Source of the DNA: Hamadaea sp.
GTDB lineage: Bacteria; Actinomycetota; Actinomycetes; Mycobacteriales; Micromonosporaceae
Assembly (NCBI RefSeq): GCF_013362815.1
Contig: NZ_JABFVK010000010.1
Span: forward strand, 1 to 52,432
DNA length: 52,432 bases
Reading direction: 5' to 3'
Below the pieces are notes generated by a model. The model ran no database searches. It saw only the letters and a list, made by a program, of their open reading frames with translations, and had not been told where the DNA came from. A program made the position numbers and the translations under genes. Positions 1 through 8,785 of the stretch are shown here, piece after piece (the first letter of the stretch is position 1; each line of letters opens with the position of its first letter).

Positions 1-19
1 CGGGGCACTTTATGCCCCG
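1..19 (-). terminator. Stem-loop downstream of BMP lipoprotein gene
   Basis: Seven-base arms CGGGGCA and TGCCCCG enclose a 5-nt loop, starting 16 nt past the stop codon of the minus-strand lipoprotein gene. There is no visible T-tract before the window edge. It could be a terminator, or a hairpin that lowers expression of transporter genes lying beyond the edge. Confidence 0.5.
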
Positions 20-35
20 TCCATGATTCAGCGGG

Positions 36-1121
36 TCACTTCGGCTGAGCCGGCGAGTTGACCGTGATGGTGCCCGCGATGATGTCGGCCTTGAGCTTGT
101 CGATCTCGGCCTTCAGGGTCGCGTCGATCTTGGTGTCGAACTCGTGGTACGGAGCGAGCGAGACGCCGTTGTTCTGCAGCGTGCCCTTCGCACCCGTGTT
201 GTTCAGCAGCGTGCCGTTCGAGGTCGCCGCCTTGCCGAGCGCGTCCGAGACCAGGTCGGTCATGTTCTTGACGACCGTGGTCAGCATGACCGAGCAGTAC
301 TTCGTGGTGGTGCAGCCGTCCGAGTCCACCCAGATCACGGTGTACTTGGTGCCGGCGTTGGCGGCGGTGCCGAGGCCCGCGCCACCGGCGACCGGCATGA
401 TCACGTCGGCGCCCTGAGCGGCCAGCGCGTCGGACTTCGCCTTGCCCGCGTCCTGCTTCACGAAGTCGTCCGTGAACAGACCGTCCTGCTTGTCCTTGTC
501 CCAGCCGAGCAGCACGACGTTCTTCTTGTGAACCTCGTTGTACTTCTTCACGCCGTCCGCGAAGCCGTCCATGAAGATCGTCACCGGCGGAATCTTCTTA
601 CCGCCGTAGGTGCCGACCTTGCCGCTCTTCGAGTAGCCCGCGGCCAGGTAGCCCGCGAGGTACGCGGCCTGCTGGGTCTCGAACTGGATCGGGTAGACGT
701 TGGCCTGGTCGCCGTTGCCCGAGTCGACGATCGCGAACTGGATCTTCGGGTTCGCCTTGGCGGCGGCGGTGGTCGCGTCGGCCATCAGACCGCCGACGGC
801 CTGGATGTACTTGCAGCCCGCGGCAGCCTGGTTCGTCAGGTTCGGCTGGTAGTCCGACATCGCCGAGGACGCCACGTAGCTCGTGGTGATGGCGGTGTTG
901 GCGGCCTTGGCCTTCTCCATACCCGCCCACGTGCCGGCGTTGAACGAGTGGTCGTCGATGCCGCCCGTGTCGGTGACCATGCACGCCTTGTAGGCGGCAC
1001 CGGCGGCGCTCGACGAGCCGCCGCTCGGGTTGTCGGCAGGCTTGCTACACGCGGCGGCAAACAGCGCCAGGCCGCTGGCCGCGACAAACGCGGCAATCTT
1101 CATCCCACGCGCAGGGCGCAA
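36..1121 (-). CDS. BMP family (PnrA-like) substrate-binding lipoprotein of an ABC transporter
   Basis: The product is a 361-aa exported lipoprotein. It has a basic N-terminus, a hydrophobic stretch and a lipobox-like LFAAAC ending in the lipidated Cys. The mature part begins with VTDTGGIDDHSFN, typical of the BMP/Med/PnrA family, whose members bind purine nucleosides or related solutes outside the membrane for an ABC importer. I place the start at a TTG (1121) because a GAGGAG ribosome site lies 6 nt before it; the ATG at 1103 is in the same frame but badly spaced. The permease and ATPase genes expected downstream would lie off the left edge. The ligand is not known from sequence. An inverted repeat with TTGCAA-type half sites lies upstream, like those in the maltodextrin cluster. 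Confidence 0.85.
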   Translation of the reverse strand: MRPARGMKIAAFVAASGLALFAAACSKPADNPSGGSSSAAGAAYKACMVTDTGGIDDHSFNAGTWAGMEKAKAANTAITTSYVASSAMSDYQPNLTNQAAAGCKYIQAVGGLMADATTAAAKANPKIQFAIVDSGNGDQANVYPIQFETQQAAYLAGYLAAGYSKSGKVGTYGGKKIPPVTIFMDGFADGVKKYNEVHKKNVVLLGWDKDKQDGLFTDDFVKQDAGKAKSDALAAQGADVIMPVAGGAGLGTAANAGTKYTVIWVDSDGCTTTKYCSVMLTTVVKNMTDLVSDALGKAATSNGTLLNNTGAKGTLQNNGVSLAPYHEFDTKIDATLKAEIDKLKADIIAGTITVNSPAQPK

Positions 1122-1144
1122 GACGGTCTCCTCTCCCATGTGAC

Positions 1145-1183
1145 GTCGCAAGTCCAGGTCTGCTGTTGCAAACAACTTGCGAC
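1145..1183 (-). promoter_or_regulatory. Candidate LacI-type operator upstream of BMP gene
   Basis: Perfect 8-bp arms GTCGCAAG (1145-1152) and CTTGCGAC (1176-1183) flank an inner GTTGCAAAC. The half sites resemble the CTTGCA/TGCAAG boxes in the malE-malR gap and before the secreted amylase. It lies 24 to 62 nt upstream of the chosen start. Binding by the LacI-type protein in this window, or by a paralogue, is inference. Confidence 0.4.
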
Positions 1184-1369
1184 GAATCTACGGACGGGAG
1201 ATTACGCCTCTCCCTGCCCAACAGCGGATCATCGTGCCCGGTTGTTGAGCACCCGTTATGGCCGCGTGACTAAGAGGTGCACTGGATCACCTCAGCCACC
1301 CGTCATGATCCCCGTCTTCGAGGAATCTATCGCTTTTGTCGGTATTGCGGGCCCGAACGAGGTAGCTTG

Positions 1370-1717
1370 TCAGCGCCAGAAGACGGCGACGCCGGCAGTC
1401 ACGAGAACCATGCCGATGATGCCGAAGAAGTGGCCCTTCGAGACCTCTTCGCGTTTGCGTACCGGGAAGACGGCGCCGAAGATCAGCAGGGCCAGCACCA
1501 GCTTCACGATCAGTTTCGCCGTCGGCGGCTCGTCGCCTTCGTCCCGCAGCGGCGCCGACAGCGCAAGCCCGGTGACCAGCTGGGTCCAGACGCCGATCAG
1601 CATCGCCTGGTTGATCCGGAACTTCCCGGCCAGCCACTGGGTGACCGCGCCGCCGAGCAGCAGCGCGAAGCCGATGAGGTGGGCGTACAGCAGGATGTAC
1701 CGAACGATCTCCTTCAC
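1370..1717 (-). CDS. Small integral membrane protein of unknown function
   Basis: A 115-aa protein with about four predicted transmembrane helices: an N-terminal helix beginning KEIVRYILLYAHLIGFALLLGG, a second around the INQAMLIGVWTQLVTG stretch, a third near LIVKLVLALLIFGAVF and a fourth at the C-terminus. A short acidic loop (RDEGDEPP) separates helices two and three. The topology recalls CopD-like or other small actinobacterial membrane proteins, but I recognise no family with certainty. The GTG start lies 10 nt after the stop codon of the GH13 gene on the same strand, so the two are probably co-transcribed. I see no clear ribosome site. Confidence 0.65.
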   Translation of the reverse strand: MKEIVRYILLYAHLIGFALLLGGAVTQWLAGKFRINQAMLIGVWTQLVTGLALSAPLRDEGDEPPTAKLIVKLVLALLIFGAVFPVRKREEVSKGHFFGIIGMVLVTAGVAVFWR

Positions 1718-1727
1718 GCCGCGCAGC

Positions 1728-3536
1728 TTACGCCAGTCGCCACACCTGCACGTCGGGCCCGCCGGTCGCCGGGACCACGCCCGCGACCAGGTCCGCGCCG
1801 CCGTACAGATTTGCGCCCGTCAACCCCAGGTCGATCGGCCCGCTCGCGGCCCGTCGCGCCACGACCAGCAGCGTCTCGGTCGCCGTCTCGCGCAGGAAGG
1901 CCAGCGTGTCGGCGGCGGCGTACACCCAGCGCAGGCCGCCGTGGCGCAGCGCCGGCTGGTCGTTGCGCAATTTCACCAGCGACTTGTACGCCGAAAGCGT
2001 CTCCCGATCCTGATCGCTCGCCCGATTCCACGGCATCGGCGTACGGGAGTTCTCCCCGTTCCACCCAGTCAGACCAAACTCGTCACCGGCGAAGACCATC
2101 GGCGTACCCGGCATGGTCATCTGCAGGGCCACCGCGACCAAGTGCCGCTCCCGGGTTCCCGCGACGGTCCGCATCCGGGCCGAGTCGTGCGAGTCCAGCG
2201 GGTTCCACGAGTGAACAAGGGTGCGCCACGACATCCGGGCGCCGAAGTCGTGGACGGTGTCCAGCACCGACTCCGCCGTACGCCGCGGAACCCCGCCCGG
2301 GACTCCGAAGAAGTAGTCGTTCGGAGTGTCCGGGGCGCAGAGCCAGGTCCAGATCGGGCGGGTGAACCCGCCGTAGTTCATGGTTCCCTGCCAGCCGTCG
2401 TGGTCGACGTCGCCGGTCGAGTCGTGCATGTGCTCCGCGACCAGCATCGCGTCGGGGCGTACGCCGAGGATCTCCCGGCGCAGCAACGCCGCGACCTCGT
2501 GCGTACGGTTCTCCTCGGCGCGGCGGCCGGTCATGTTCGCCACGTCGACCCGCCATCCGTCGAGCAGCGGCGACCCGTCCGGCTTGTGCAACCACTTCCG
2601 CAGTACGCCGATCATCCGCTCCCGGGTCAGCGGGCTGCCCCAGTTGAGCTTGGGCAGGCTCTTGACCCCGTTCCACGACTCGTAGTCGCCGTCGGCCAAG
2701 CCGTAATCCGGGCCGAAGTAGAACATTTCGCGTTCCGGTGAATCCGGATCCTCGGCCGCAGCCTGGAACCACTCATGGGCGTCACCGCAGTGGTTCGTCG
2801 TGATGTCGCCGATCAGCCGCATACCCCGGGCGTGGACGGCGTCGGCAAGACGGTAGAGCGCCTCATCCCCGCCGAGCAGCGGATCCACCACGTCGAAAGT
2901 GGACGCGTCGTACCGGTGGTTGGACCGGGCCGGGAAGATCGGGGTCAGGTAGACCGTGTTCACGCCGAGCGCGTGGATGTGGTCGAGGTGCTCGACGACG
3001 CCGTCCAGGTCACCGCCGAAGAACTGCTCGGCGGTGCCCGGACCGCGGCCGATCACCTCGTCCAGGTCCCACTCGCGGGGCAGTGCCCAGTCGGGGAGGT
3101 CATCCTTGTCCAGCGCTCCGGCGTTCGCCGCGCGGGCGTACCGGTCCGGGAAGATCTGGTAGACGATCGCGTCGGCCATCCACTCGGCCGGGACGTCGTA
3201 GGTGACCAGCCGGAAGTCGGTGGTGTCGGTGAGATCCCCGGCCACCACCCCGGCGGCGGTCAGCCAGTACGGCTCGCCCTCCTCCGGGAGGAAGTAGAAC
3301 CGGTAGTTGGTCACCGGGTTCCGCGCCTCGTACTGGATGGCCCACCACTCGCCGTCGGCATGGCGTACGGGGAGGAAGCGCGGTTCGCCGTCCGGGGTTC
3401 CCCGCAACCAGACTTCCCGAATCCGGGCCGCTGCTGGTACGCGTACCCGCAAAGTCACGACCTCGCCCAGCGTGGGCCGAGCGGTCGAGACGTAGAGCGA
3501 GGAGCCGTCATGATGGGGTTGATCGATAAGACGCAC
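1728..3536 (-). CDS. Cytoplasmic GH13 alpha-glycosidase (neopullulanase/cyclomaltodextrinase type)
   Basis: About 602 aa without a signal peptide. An N-terminal beta-rich domain typical of neopullulanase-like enzymes (roughly residues 1-110) precedes the (beta/alpha)8 barrel. The conserved GH13 regions are visible: DITTNH, GWRVDVANM with nucleophile Asp at about 331, LVAEHMHD with acid/base Glu at about 368, and LDSHD with Asp at about 451. Such enzymes cut imported maltodextrins, cyclodextrins or pullulan fragments in the cytoplasm. The GTG at 3536 has a GGGG ribosome site 7 nt upstream; an in-frame ATG at 3572 is possible and would add 12 residues. It follows malG on the same strand, separated by a family A palindrome. 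Exact linkage preference cannot be read from sequence. Confidence 0.88.
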   Translation of the reverse strand: MRLIDQPHHDGSSLYVSTARPTLGEVVTLRVRVPAAARIREVWLRGTPDGEPRFLPVRHADGEWWAIQYEARNPVTNYRFYFLPEEGEPYWLTAAGVVAGDLTDTTDFRLVTYDVPAEWMADAIVYQIFPDRYARAANAGALDKDDLPDWALPREWDLDEVIGRGPGTAEQFFGGDLDGVVEHLDHIHALGVNTVYLTPIFPARSNHRYDASTFDVVDPLLGGDEALYRLADAVHARGMRLIGDITTNHCGDAHEWFQAAAEDPDSPEREMFYFGPDYGLADGDYESWNGVKSLPKLNWGSPLTRERMIGVLRKWLHKPDGSPLLDGWRVDVANMTGRRAEENRTHEVAALLRREILGVRPDAMLVAEHMHDSTGDVDHDGWQGTMNYGGFTRPIWTWLCAPDTPNDYFFGVPGGVPRRTAESVLDTVHDFGARMSWRTLVHSWNPLDSHDSARMRTVAGTRERHLVAVALQMTMPGTPMVFAGDEFGLTGWNGENSRTPMPWNRASDQDRETLSAYKSLVKLRNDQPALRHGGLRWVYAAADTLAFLRETATETLLVVARRAASGPIDLGLTGANLYGGADLVAGVVPATGGPDVQVWRLA

Positions 3537-3604
3537 GTCGCGTCCCCTTCTCGTGAGAAGTCGACGTTTCATCCCACACGATGGTGGGGTCGCGACAGTT
3601 TCGC

Positions 3605-3666
3605 GTTGATCATGAACCTAGGGTTCCGCAGAACAGCTAGAGCGGAACCCTAGGTTCATGATCAAC
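3605..3666. repeat. Palindromic element, family A (copy A1), 62 nt
   Basis: Perfect 25-bp inverted arms enclose a 12-nt loop. The ends are GTTGATCATGAAC and its complement. It begins 10 nt after the malG stop codon and lies before the GH13 gene. Unit length matches the other family A copies at 8672, 12001, 13344, 42968 and 43047, but the interior differs from theirs. It probably forms a strong hairpin in RNA and may reduce read-through from malEFG. Confidence 0.85.
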
Positions 3667-3676
3667 CCTGGGAGAG

Positions 3677-4519
3677 CTAGCCCTTCACCGCGCCCGCGGT
3701 GAGGCCGTTGACGATGTACTTCTGGAGGTAGAGGAAGACGCCCACGGTCGGGACCGCGGTGAGCAGCGTGCCCGCCGCGAACATTCCGAAGTTGGCGTTG
3801 CGCTCGCCCGCGACCAGGCCGTAAAGGCCGACCGCGAGGGTCTTGGACTCGGGGTCGCGCAGGAAGATGTTGGCCATCAGCACCTCGCTCATCGTGCCGA
3901 TGAACGCGAGCATCGCGGTGACCGCGAGGATCGGCGCGACCAGCGGCAGGATGATCCGGAAGAAGACCTGCACGTGGGAGGCGCCGTCGACGGTGGCCGA
4001 CTCGTCGAGTTCCTTGGGCACCGTGTCGAGGAAGCCCTTCATCAGCCAGGTGTTCACGCCCAGCGCCGTGCCCATGTAAAGCAGCAGCAGACCGGCCGGG
4101 GTGTCGAAGCCGATGTAGCGCCAGTTCTCGGTGATGTCGGTGAACAGGATGAAGATCGCGACGATCGCCAGGAACTGCGGGAACATCTGGACCAGGAGCA
4201 GCGCCAGCAGCCCGACTCGACGGCCGTGGAACCGCATCCGGCTGAAGGTGTAGGCCGCGCTGAAGCTCAGGAAGACGCTGGCGAACGACGAGACGAGCGC
4301 GATGACCAGCGAGTTCATGAACCAGTGGGCGAACGCCGTGTTGTCGAACAGGTGCTGGAAGTTCTCCGCGCTCGCGCCGGTCGGCCACAGCTTGGACGAG
4401 GCCAGCGTGCCGAGCGGGTTGAACGCCGCCGACACAACGAAGACGATCGGGAAGAGCGAGAAGACGGCCACGAGCACGGCGATCAAGTGCCGCCAGCCCG
4501 TGCGCTTGAACCAGGTCAC
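3677..4519 (-). CDS. malG: Maltodextrin ABC transporter permease MalG
   Basis: A 280-aa inner permease subunit with six predicted transmembrane helices. The EAA loop that docks the ATPase is seen as ELDESATVDGASHVQVFF followed by RIILPLVAP. MalG pairs with MalF to form the channel of a maltose/maltodextrin importer. The GTG start overlaps the malF stop codon by 4 nt (GTGA) and has a GAGGAGG site 7 nt upstream, so translation is coupled to malF. The family A palindrome A1 follows 10 nt after the stop. Assignment rests on the EAA loop, the gene order malE-malF-malG and the flanking GH13 genes. Confidence 0.92.
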   Translation of the reverse strand: MTWFKRTGWRHLIAVLVAVFSLFPIVFVVSAAFNPLGTLASSKLWPTGASAENFQHLFDNTAFAHWFMNSLVIALVSSFASVFLSFSAAYTFSRMRFHGRRVGLLALLLVQMFPQFLAIVAIFILFTDITENWRYIGFDTPAGLLLLYMGTALGVNTWLMKGFLDTVPKELDESATVDGASHVQVFFRIILPLVAPILAVTAMLAFIGTMSEVLMANIFLRDPESKTLAVGLYGLVAGERNANFGMFAAGTLLTAVPTVGVFLYLQKYIVNGLTAGAVKG

Positions 4520-6195
4520 GAGTAGACCTCCTCGAGCGACCGGCTGCGCCGGAACCCGATGATCGACATGATGGCGACCAGCGTGAAGATGATCACCGAG
4601 ACGGCCGCCGCGAAGCCGAGCTGCGCGATGCCGCCGAAGGCCAACCGGTAGGTATAACTGATCAACAGGTCGGTCGCACCGACCGTGGCGTTGTCGATGG
4701 CGTACGGCCCGCCGTCGGTGACCAGCTTGATCGCGTTGAAGTTGTTGAAGTTGTACGCGAACGACGAGATCAGCAGCGGGGTGAGCGCGACCAGCAACAG
4801 CGGCAGCGTGACCCGGCGGAAGCCTTGCCAGGCAGTGGCCCCGTCGATGCTGGACGCCTCGGTCAGCTCCCGGGGTATCGCCTGCAACGCGCCGGTGGCC
4901 ACCAGGAACATGTAGGGGAAGCCGAGCCAGAGGTTGACGAGGATCAGCGACATCCGGGCGGTCATCGGCTCGCCGAGCCAGTCGATGTGCCAGCCGAACA
5001 GGTTGTTGATCAGGCCGAAGTCCTTGTTGAACATGTCCCGCCAGACCAGCAGCATCGCGAACGACGGCATCGCGTACGGCAGGATGATGATGACCCGGTA
5101 GATCTTGGTGCCCCGCATGCGCGGCGAGTGCAACGCGAGCGCGCACAGCAGGCCGAGCGCGAAGGTGGTCAGCACCGAAGCCGCCGCGAAGGCGAAGTTC
5201 CAGACGAAGACCGCGAAGAAGTTCCCGGAGACCGTCTTGTCGGTGAAGATCCGGGTGAAGTTCGCCAGGCCGACGTTGACTTTCCAGCCCTGGGCGATCG
5301 TCTCGCCGTCCGCGCTGCGGAAGTAGCCGTTCTTGGCGTCGGCGGTGTAGGTCTTGCCGTTCTTGGTGTCCTTGACGCAGTCGCAGGCCGCGTCGTAGTC
5401 GCGGACGGAGGTCAGCTCGACCGCCTTGCTCAATCCGCTCGACTTGATCGCGCCCTGCTCGGTCGGCACCGCGAAGTTCGCGATCTCGTCGCCCCGGGCG
5501 CTCGCGTCCGGCTTGCTGAGGATGTCGTAGCCGGGGACCTCGGAGAGCTGCTTGGTCAGCGACAGGTTGGCGTCGGTGAGACCGGGCAGCTCGGTCAGGC
5601 CGTCCGGCGTACCGACCTTCGCCTGGTCGAGCAGCGGTTCGCCCTTGTCGTCCACCGGGACCAGCAGGAAGACGAGCTTGCCGTCCTTCAGCGCGGGCGA
5701 CAGGTTGTACGACGCGGCCCCGGCGACCTGCTCGAGGGAGCTGGTCTGGATGGCGGTGATCGCCTCTTCCTTGGTGCCGCGGTGGCCGTCGCCGAAGTTC
5801 GTGAACGCGGTGCTCACCGTCAGGATCACCGGCACGAGTTGGAACACGACCAGGAACACGGTGCCGGGCAGGAGGTATTTGAGCGGGACGTGCCGCCGGC
5901 TGAGATAGAGGTACGCGATCCCCGCGCCGGCCGCCACCAGCACACCGACACCGATCCAGTTGTCGGTGCGGATCAGCGGCGGCAGGCCGAAGACCAGCAG
6001 GGCGGCGACGAGGCCGAGCGCGATCAGCCGGCCCACGAGGAACCCGACGGTGATCTCGCGCGGGCGGTAGTCGGCGGGGCGGTGCGGTTTCGAGTCGGAA
6101 CCGCGCTGGCCGGGCAGGCCGGAGCGCGGGGAGCCGGAGCTCCCCGCGCCCGTCACGCCACCCGACCCGGATGAGGTCGTGCTCGGCGTCGTCAT
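4516..6195 (-). CDS. malF: Maltodextrin ABC transporter permease MalF with large extracytoplasmic loop
   Basis: A 559-aa permease. A Ser/Gly-rich cytoplasmic N-terminus of about 45 residues is followed by three helices (near residues 50-130), then an extracytoplasmic loop of roughly 200 residues, then five helices. The loop corresponds in position to the P2 loop of E. coli MalF that contacts the binding protein; here it carries an ACDCVKD Cys-x-Cys motif. The EAA loop reads ELTEASSIDGATAWQGF. The ATG at 6195 lies 13 nt after the malE stop codon. An upstream in-frame ATG (6279) would lie inside malE and encodes an implausible Arg-rich extension. The loop sets it apart from the short actinobacterial MalF type. 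Confidence 0.92.
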   Translation of the reverse strand: MTTPSTTSSGSGGVTGAGSSGSPRSGLPGQRGSDSKPHRPADYRPREITVGFLVGRLIALGLVAALLVFGLPPLIRTDNWIGVGVLVAAGAGIAYLYLSRRHVPLKYLLPGTVFLVVFQLVPVILTVSTAFTNFGDGHRGTKEEAITAIQTSSLEQVAGAASYNLSPALKDGKLVFLLVPVDDKGEPLLDQAKVGTPDGLTELPGLTDANLSLTKQLSEVPGYDILSKPDASARGDEIANFAVPTEQGAIKSSGLSKAVELTSVRDYDAACDCVKDTKNGKTYTADAKNGYFRSADGETIAQGWKVNVGLANFTRIFTDKTVSGNFFAVFVWNFAFAAASVLTTFALGLLCALALHSPRMRGTKIYRVIIILPYAMPSFAMLLVWRDMFNKDFGLINNLFGWHIDWLGEPMTARMSLILVNLWLGFPYMFLVATGALQAIPRELTEASSIDGATAWQGFRRVTLPLLLVALTPLLISSFAYNFNNFNAIKLVTDGGPYAIDNATVGATDLLISYTYRLAFGGIAQLGFAAAVSVIIFTLVAIMSIIGFRRSRSLEEVYS

Positions 6196-6208
6196 CGGCG
6201 TCGTCTGC

Positions 6209-7465
6209 CTACTTCTTCTTCGCGATCGCGTCGTTGATGGCCTTCGCCGCGGCCTCCGCGGCGGTCTTCGGGTCGCCACCCTTGATCACGGCCACCTCGG
6301 CGTTGCCGAACGGGCCCCAGATCTCGTTCATGGCGGGGATCGCCGGCATCGGCAGGCCGTCCTTGCCCGCGTCGAGCCACTTCGCCACGTCCGGGTCGGC
6401 GGCCTTCGCGTCGTCCTGCGCGGCCAGCAGCGCCGGCGGACGCGGGTCGGCGGCGTACAGGGCGTTGGCGACCTCCTTGTTCGTGACGTAGTTCGCCACG
6501 AACTCCTGGGCCATCGCCTTGCTCTTGCCCTTGCTGGCGACGAAGAAGGCCTGAACACCGAGGAACGGCTGGGCCGGCTTGCCGCCGGAGAAGCCCGGGA
6601 TCGGGGTGATGTCGTACTTGATGCCGGCCTTCTTGATGTCGGCGATGTTCCACGAACCGGTGATGAAGAAGGCGGCCTTCTTGGCGGTGAAGGTCGCGGT
6701 GACGTTCTCGGCCGCGATCGAGGTCTTCAGCGCGCCGGCGCCCTTCTCGCCCAGCTCCTTGAGCTTGGTGAAGGCGGCGATCGAGTCGGCGCTGTTGACC
6801 GTCACGTTGTTCGGGTCCGGGTCGCCGGCCGAGGTGAGGCCGAACAGCGAGCCGCCGCCCGAGGAGTAGATCGGGTAGATGTGGTACGCGTCGCCGGAAG
6901 CGCCGCACTGGTCGAGCAGGATCTCGCTGACCTTGCCCGACTTCTTCAGGTCCTGACCGGCCTTGACCAGGTCCTCGATGCTCGCCGGAGCGGTCGGGGC
7001 CAGGTCGGTGTTGCGCACGAGAGCGATGTTCTCCAGCGCGTACGGGGCGCCGTAGATCTGGCCGTTGAAGGTCACGGCCTTGACCGCGGCCGCCGCGAAG
7101 AGCGACTTCTGCTGCGGGGACAGCTGCACCGGGTCGATGGCGCCGTTCTGCACCAGGTTGCCGATCCAGTCGTGCGCGCCGACCACGACGTCCGGGCCGC
7201 TGCCCTGCTGCGAGGCGGTCACGAAGACCTGCTGCAGGTTCTCGCTGATCTCCTTGACCTCGACGGTGACGCCGTTGTCCTTGCCGAACTGGTCGGCGTA
7301 CTTCTTGAGCACGGCCGAACGCTTGGTGTCGGCCCAGATGACCAGCTTGCCGTTGCCCTTGTCCTTCGACGGGGTCGCCGTGGGCTCGTCCTTCGATCCG
7401 CATGCCGCCAGCGCCGAGGCGGACGCCGCCGCGCCCAGAGCCGCAAAGACGGTACGTCTACGCAT
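6209..7465 (-). CDS. malE: Maltodextrin-binding lipoprotein MalE
   Basis: A 418-aa solute-binding lipoprotein. The signal peptide starts MRRRTVFAALG and ends with lipobox ALAAC; the paired arginines could allow Tat export. The mature protein has the family 1 extracellular binding protein fold signature, with GKLVIWADTKRS near its N-terminus and FFITGSWNIADIKKAG later, as in maltose-binding proteins. It delivers maltose or maltodextrins to MalFG. The ATG at 7465 has AGGAG 6 nt upstream; a preceding TTG is too close to it. It is the first gene of the malE-malF-malG run and is divergent from the LacI-type regulator, with candidate operators between them. Confidence 0.93.
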   Translation of the reverse strand: MRRRTVFAALGAAASASALAACGSKDEPTATPSKDKGNGKLVIWADTKRSAVLKKYADQFGKDNGVTVEVKEISENLQQVFVTASQQGSGPDVVVGAHDWIGNLVQNGAIDPVQLSPQQKSLFAAAAVKAVTFNGQIYGAPYALENIALVRNTDLAPTAPASIEDLVKAGQDLKKSGKVSEILLDQCGASGDAYHIYPIYSSGGGSLFGLTSAGDPDPNNVTVNSADSIAAFTKLKELGEKGAGALKTSIAAENVTATFTAKKAAFFITGSWNIADIKKAGIKYDITPIPGFSGGKPAQPFLGVQAFFVASKGKSKAMAQEFVANYVTNKEVANALYAADPRPPALLAAQDDAKAADPDVAKWLDAGKDGLPMPAIPAMNEIWGPFGNAEVAVIKGGDPKTAAEAAAKAINDAIAKKK

Positions 7466-7561
7466 CAAGGTCTCCTGTTCAGATGGGCCACGCCTTCAGG
7501 GGCCCGGAGGGGGTCAAACCAGGGGTATGCAGTTGTGTGTTGCGCGCACGTTAGCAAGACT

Positions 7562-7607
7562 TTGCAAGGAGTGGAAGTCCTTGCAGCCCCGTAGCCGCAA
7601 GATCTTG
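7562..7607. promoter_or_regulatory. Candidate operators in the divergent malE-malR gap
   Basis: TGCAAGGA and TCCTTGCA form perfect 8-bp arms 7 nt apart (7563-7585). A perfect 10-bp palindrome CAAGATCTTG follows at 7598-7607, just before the malR -10 box (TAGCAT, 7618-7623). Similar TTGCAAGG boxes precede the secreted amylase. Such boxes are expected targets of LacI-family maltose regulators; autoregulation and repression of malE are inferred from position. Confidence 0.6.
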
Positions 7608-7629
7608 TCTGTTCAGTTAGCATTCCGCC

Positions 7630-8652
7630 ATGCGTGCACGTCTGGCCGACATTGCTCGGCAGGCCGAAGTGAGCGAGGCCACGGTCTCGCGGGTCCTCAA
7701 CGACCGCCCTGGGGTGTCGACGGAGACCCGCCAGGCGGTGCTGACCGCGCTCGATGTGCTGGGCTATGAACGCCCCACCAAGCTGCGCAAACGTAGCGCG
7801 GGCCTCGTCGGGCTGGTAGTTCCAGAGCTCGACAACCCGATCTTCCCGGCATTCGCTCAGATCATCGAGTCGGCCCTCGCCCAGCAGGGATACACCCCGG
7901 TCCTGTGTACGCAGACCGCCGGCGGCGTGACCGAGGACGAGTACATCGAGATGCTGCTCGACCGCCAGGTGGCGGGCATCGTCTTCGTCTCCGGCCTGCA
8001 TGCCGACACGACGTCGGATCCGGACCGCTACCGCAAGCTCCTGACACGTCCGCTGCCGATCGTGCTGGTCAACGGCTTCGTCGAGGGCCTGGAAGCGCCG
8101 TTCGTGTCGGTCGACGAGCGGGCGGCGGCCGACTCCGCCGTCTCCCATCTCGCCGCCCTCGGTCACAAGCGGATCGGCCTGATCTCCGGGCCCGACCGCT
8201 TCCAGCCGGTGCAGCGCAAGATCGCCGGTTACCGGGACGCCATGCGCCGCCTGCTGCAGCTGAGCGACCGAGACATGGATTCGATGATCTCCCTGTCGCC
8301 CCTGTTCGGCGTCGAAGGCGGGTACGCCGCGACGACCCGGCTGCTAGACCGCGGGGTGACCGCCGTCGTCTGCGGTTCCGACCTGATGGCGCTCGGGGCG
8401 ATCGGGGCGGCCCGGCAGAAGGGCCTGAACGTCCCCGGCGACTTCAGCGTGGTCGGCTTCGACGACTCCCCGCTGATGGCCTTCACCGACCCACCGTTGA
8501 CCACGTTGCGGCAGCCCATCCGGGCCATGGCGGTCGCCGCTGCGCGGGCGCTGATCGACGAGATCCTGGGGCATCCCGCGCCGCACTCCGAATACGTCTT
8601 CCGCCCGGAGCTGGTGGTACGCGGCTCCACCGCCCAAGCCCTTTCGCGTTGA
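7630..8652 (+). CDS. malR: LacI family transcriptional regulator of maltodextrin use (MalR-like)
   Basis: A 340-aa regulator. The N-terminal helix-turn-helix and hinge read LADIARQAEVSEATVSRVLN, the standard LacI-family DNA-binding unit. The periplasmic-binding-like sensor domain follows (VGLVVPELDNPIFP, then HKRIGLISGP, then VVGFDDSPL). It is divergent from malEFG and lies upstream of two alpha-glucosidase-type genes, so a role as maltose-responsive repressor of all three units is likely. The -10 box TAGCAT ends 6 nt before the ATG, so the transcript should be leaderless. A family A palindrome lies 19 nt after the stop codon. The effector sugar is inferred from neighbours only. Confidence 0.9.
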   Translation: MRARLADIARQAEVSEATVSRVLNDRPGVSTETRQAVLTALDVLGYERPTKLRKRSAGLVGLVVPELDNPIFPAFAQIIESALAQQGYTPVLCTQTAGGVTEDEYIEMLLDRQVAGIVFVSGLHADTTSDPDRYRKLLTRPLPIVLVNGFVEGLEAPFVSVDERAAADSAVSHLAALGHKRIGLISGPDRFQPVQRKIAGYRDAMRRLLQLSDRDMDSMISLSPLFGVEGGYAATTRLLDRGVTAVVCGSDLMALGAIGAARQKGLNVPGDFSVVGFDDSPLMAFTDPPLTTLRQPIRAMAVAAARALIDEILGHPAPHSEYVFRPELVVRGSTAQALSR

Positions 8653-8671
8653 CCCCCACCCCGTTTTTCGC

Positions 8672-8732
8672 GTTGATCATGAACTAACGGTCGTGCTCGA
8701 CGGCGTGTCGCGTCCCCCAGACCGTGATCAAC
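8672..8732. repeat. Palindromic element, family A (copy A2), 61 nt
   Basis: It begins GTTGATCATGAAC and ends GTGATCAAC, so only the terminal part is an inverted repeat. The middle contains GGCGTGTCG, shared with the copies at 12001, 13344, 42968 and 43047. About 46 nt are almost identical to the unit at 12001. It follows the malR stop codon by 19 nt. Confidence 0.8.
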
Positions 8733-8785
8733 ACACCCGCACAGAGCCATCCTCGTGAAACTTGCTGAAAGCTTCTGCTTGACGT

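Noticed and set aside
144-2741. Open frame of 865 codons on the plus strand across the BMP and GH13 region
   Set aside because: It is antisense to clear genes, starts inside the BMP gene, spans an intergenic gap, and encodes an Arg/Val/Asp/Gly-rich product. It arises from high G/C at third positions.
3605-3666. Terminal inverted repeats of an insertion sequence
   Set aside because: The arms face each other across 12 nt with no transposase, and the element belongs to a set of short units of fixed length.
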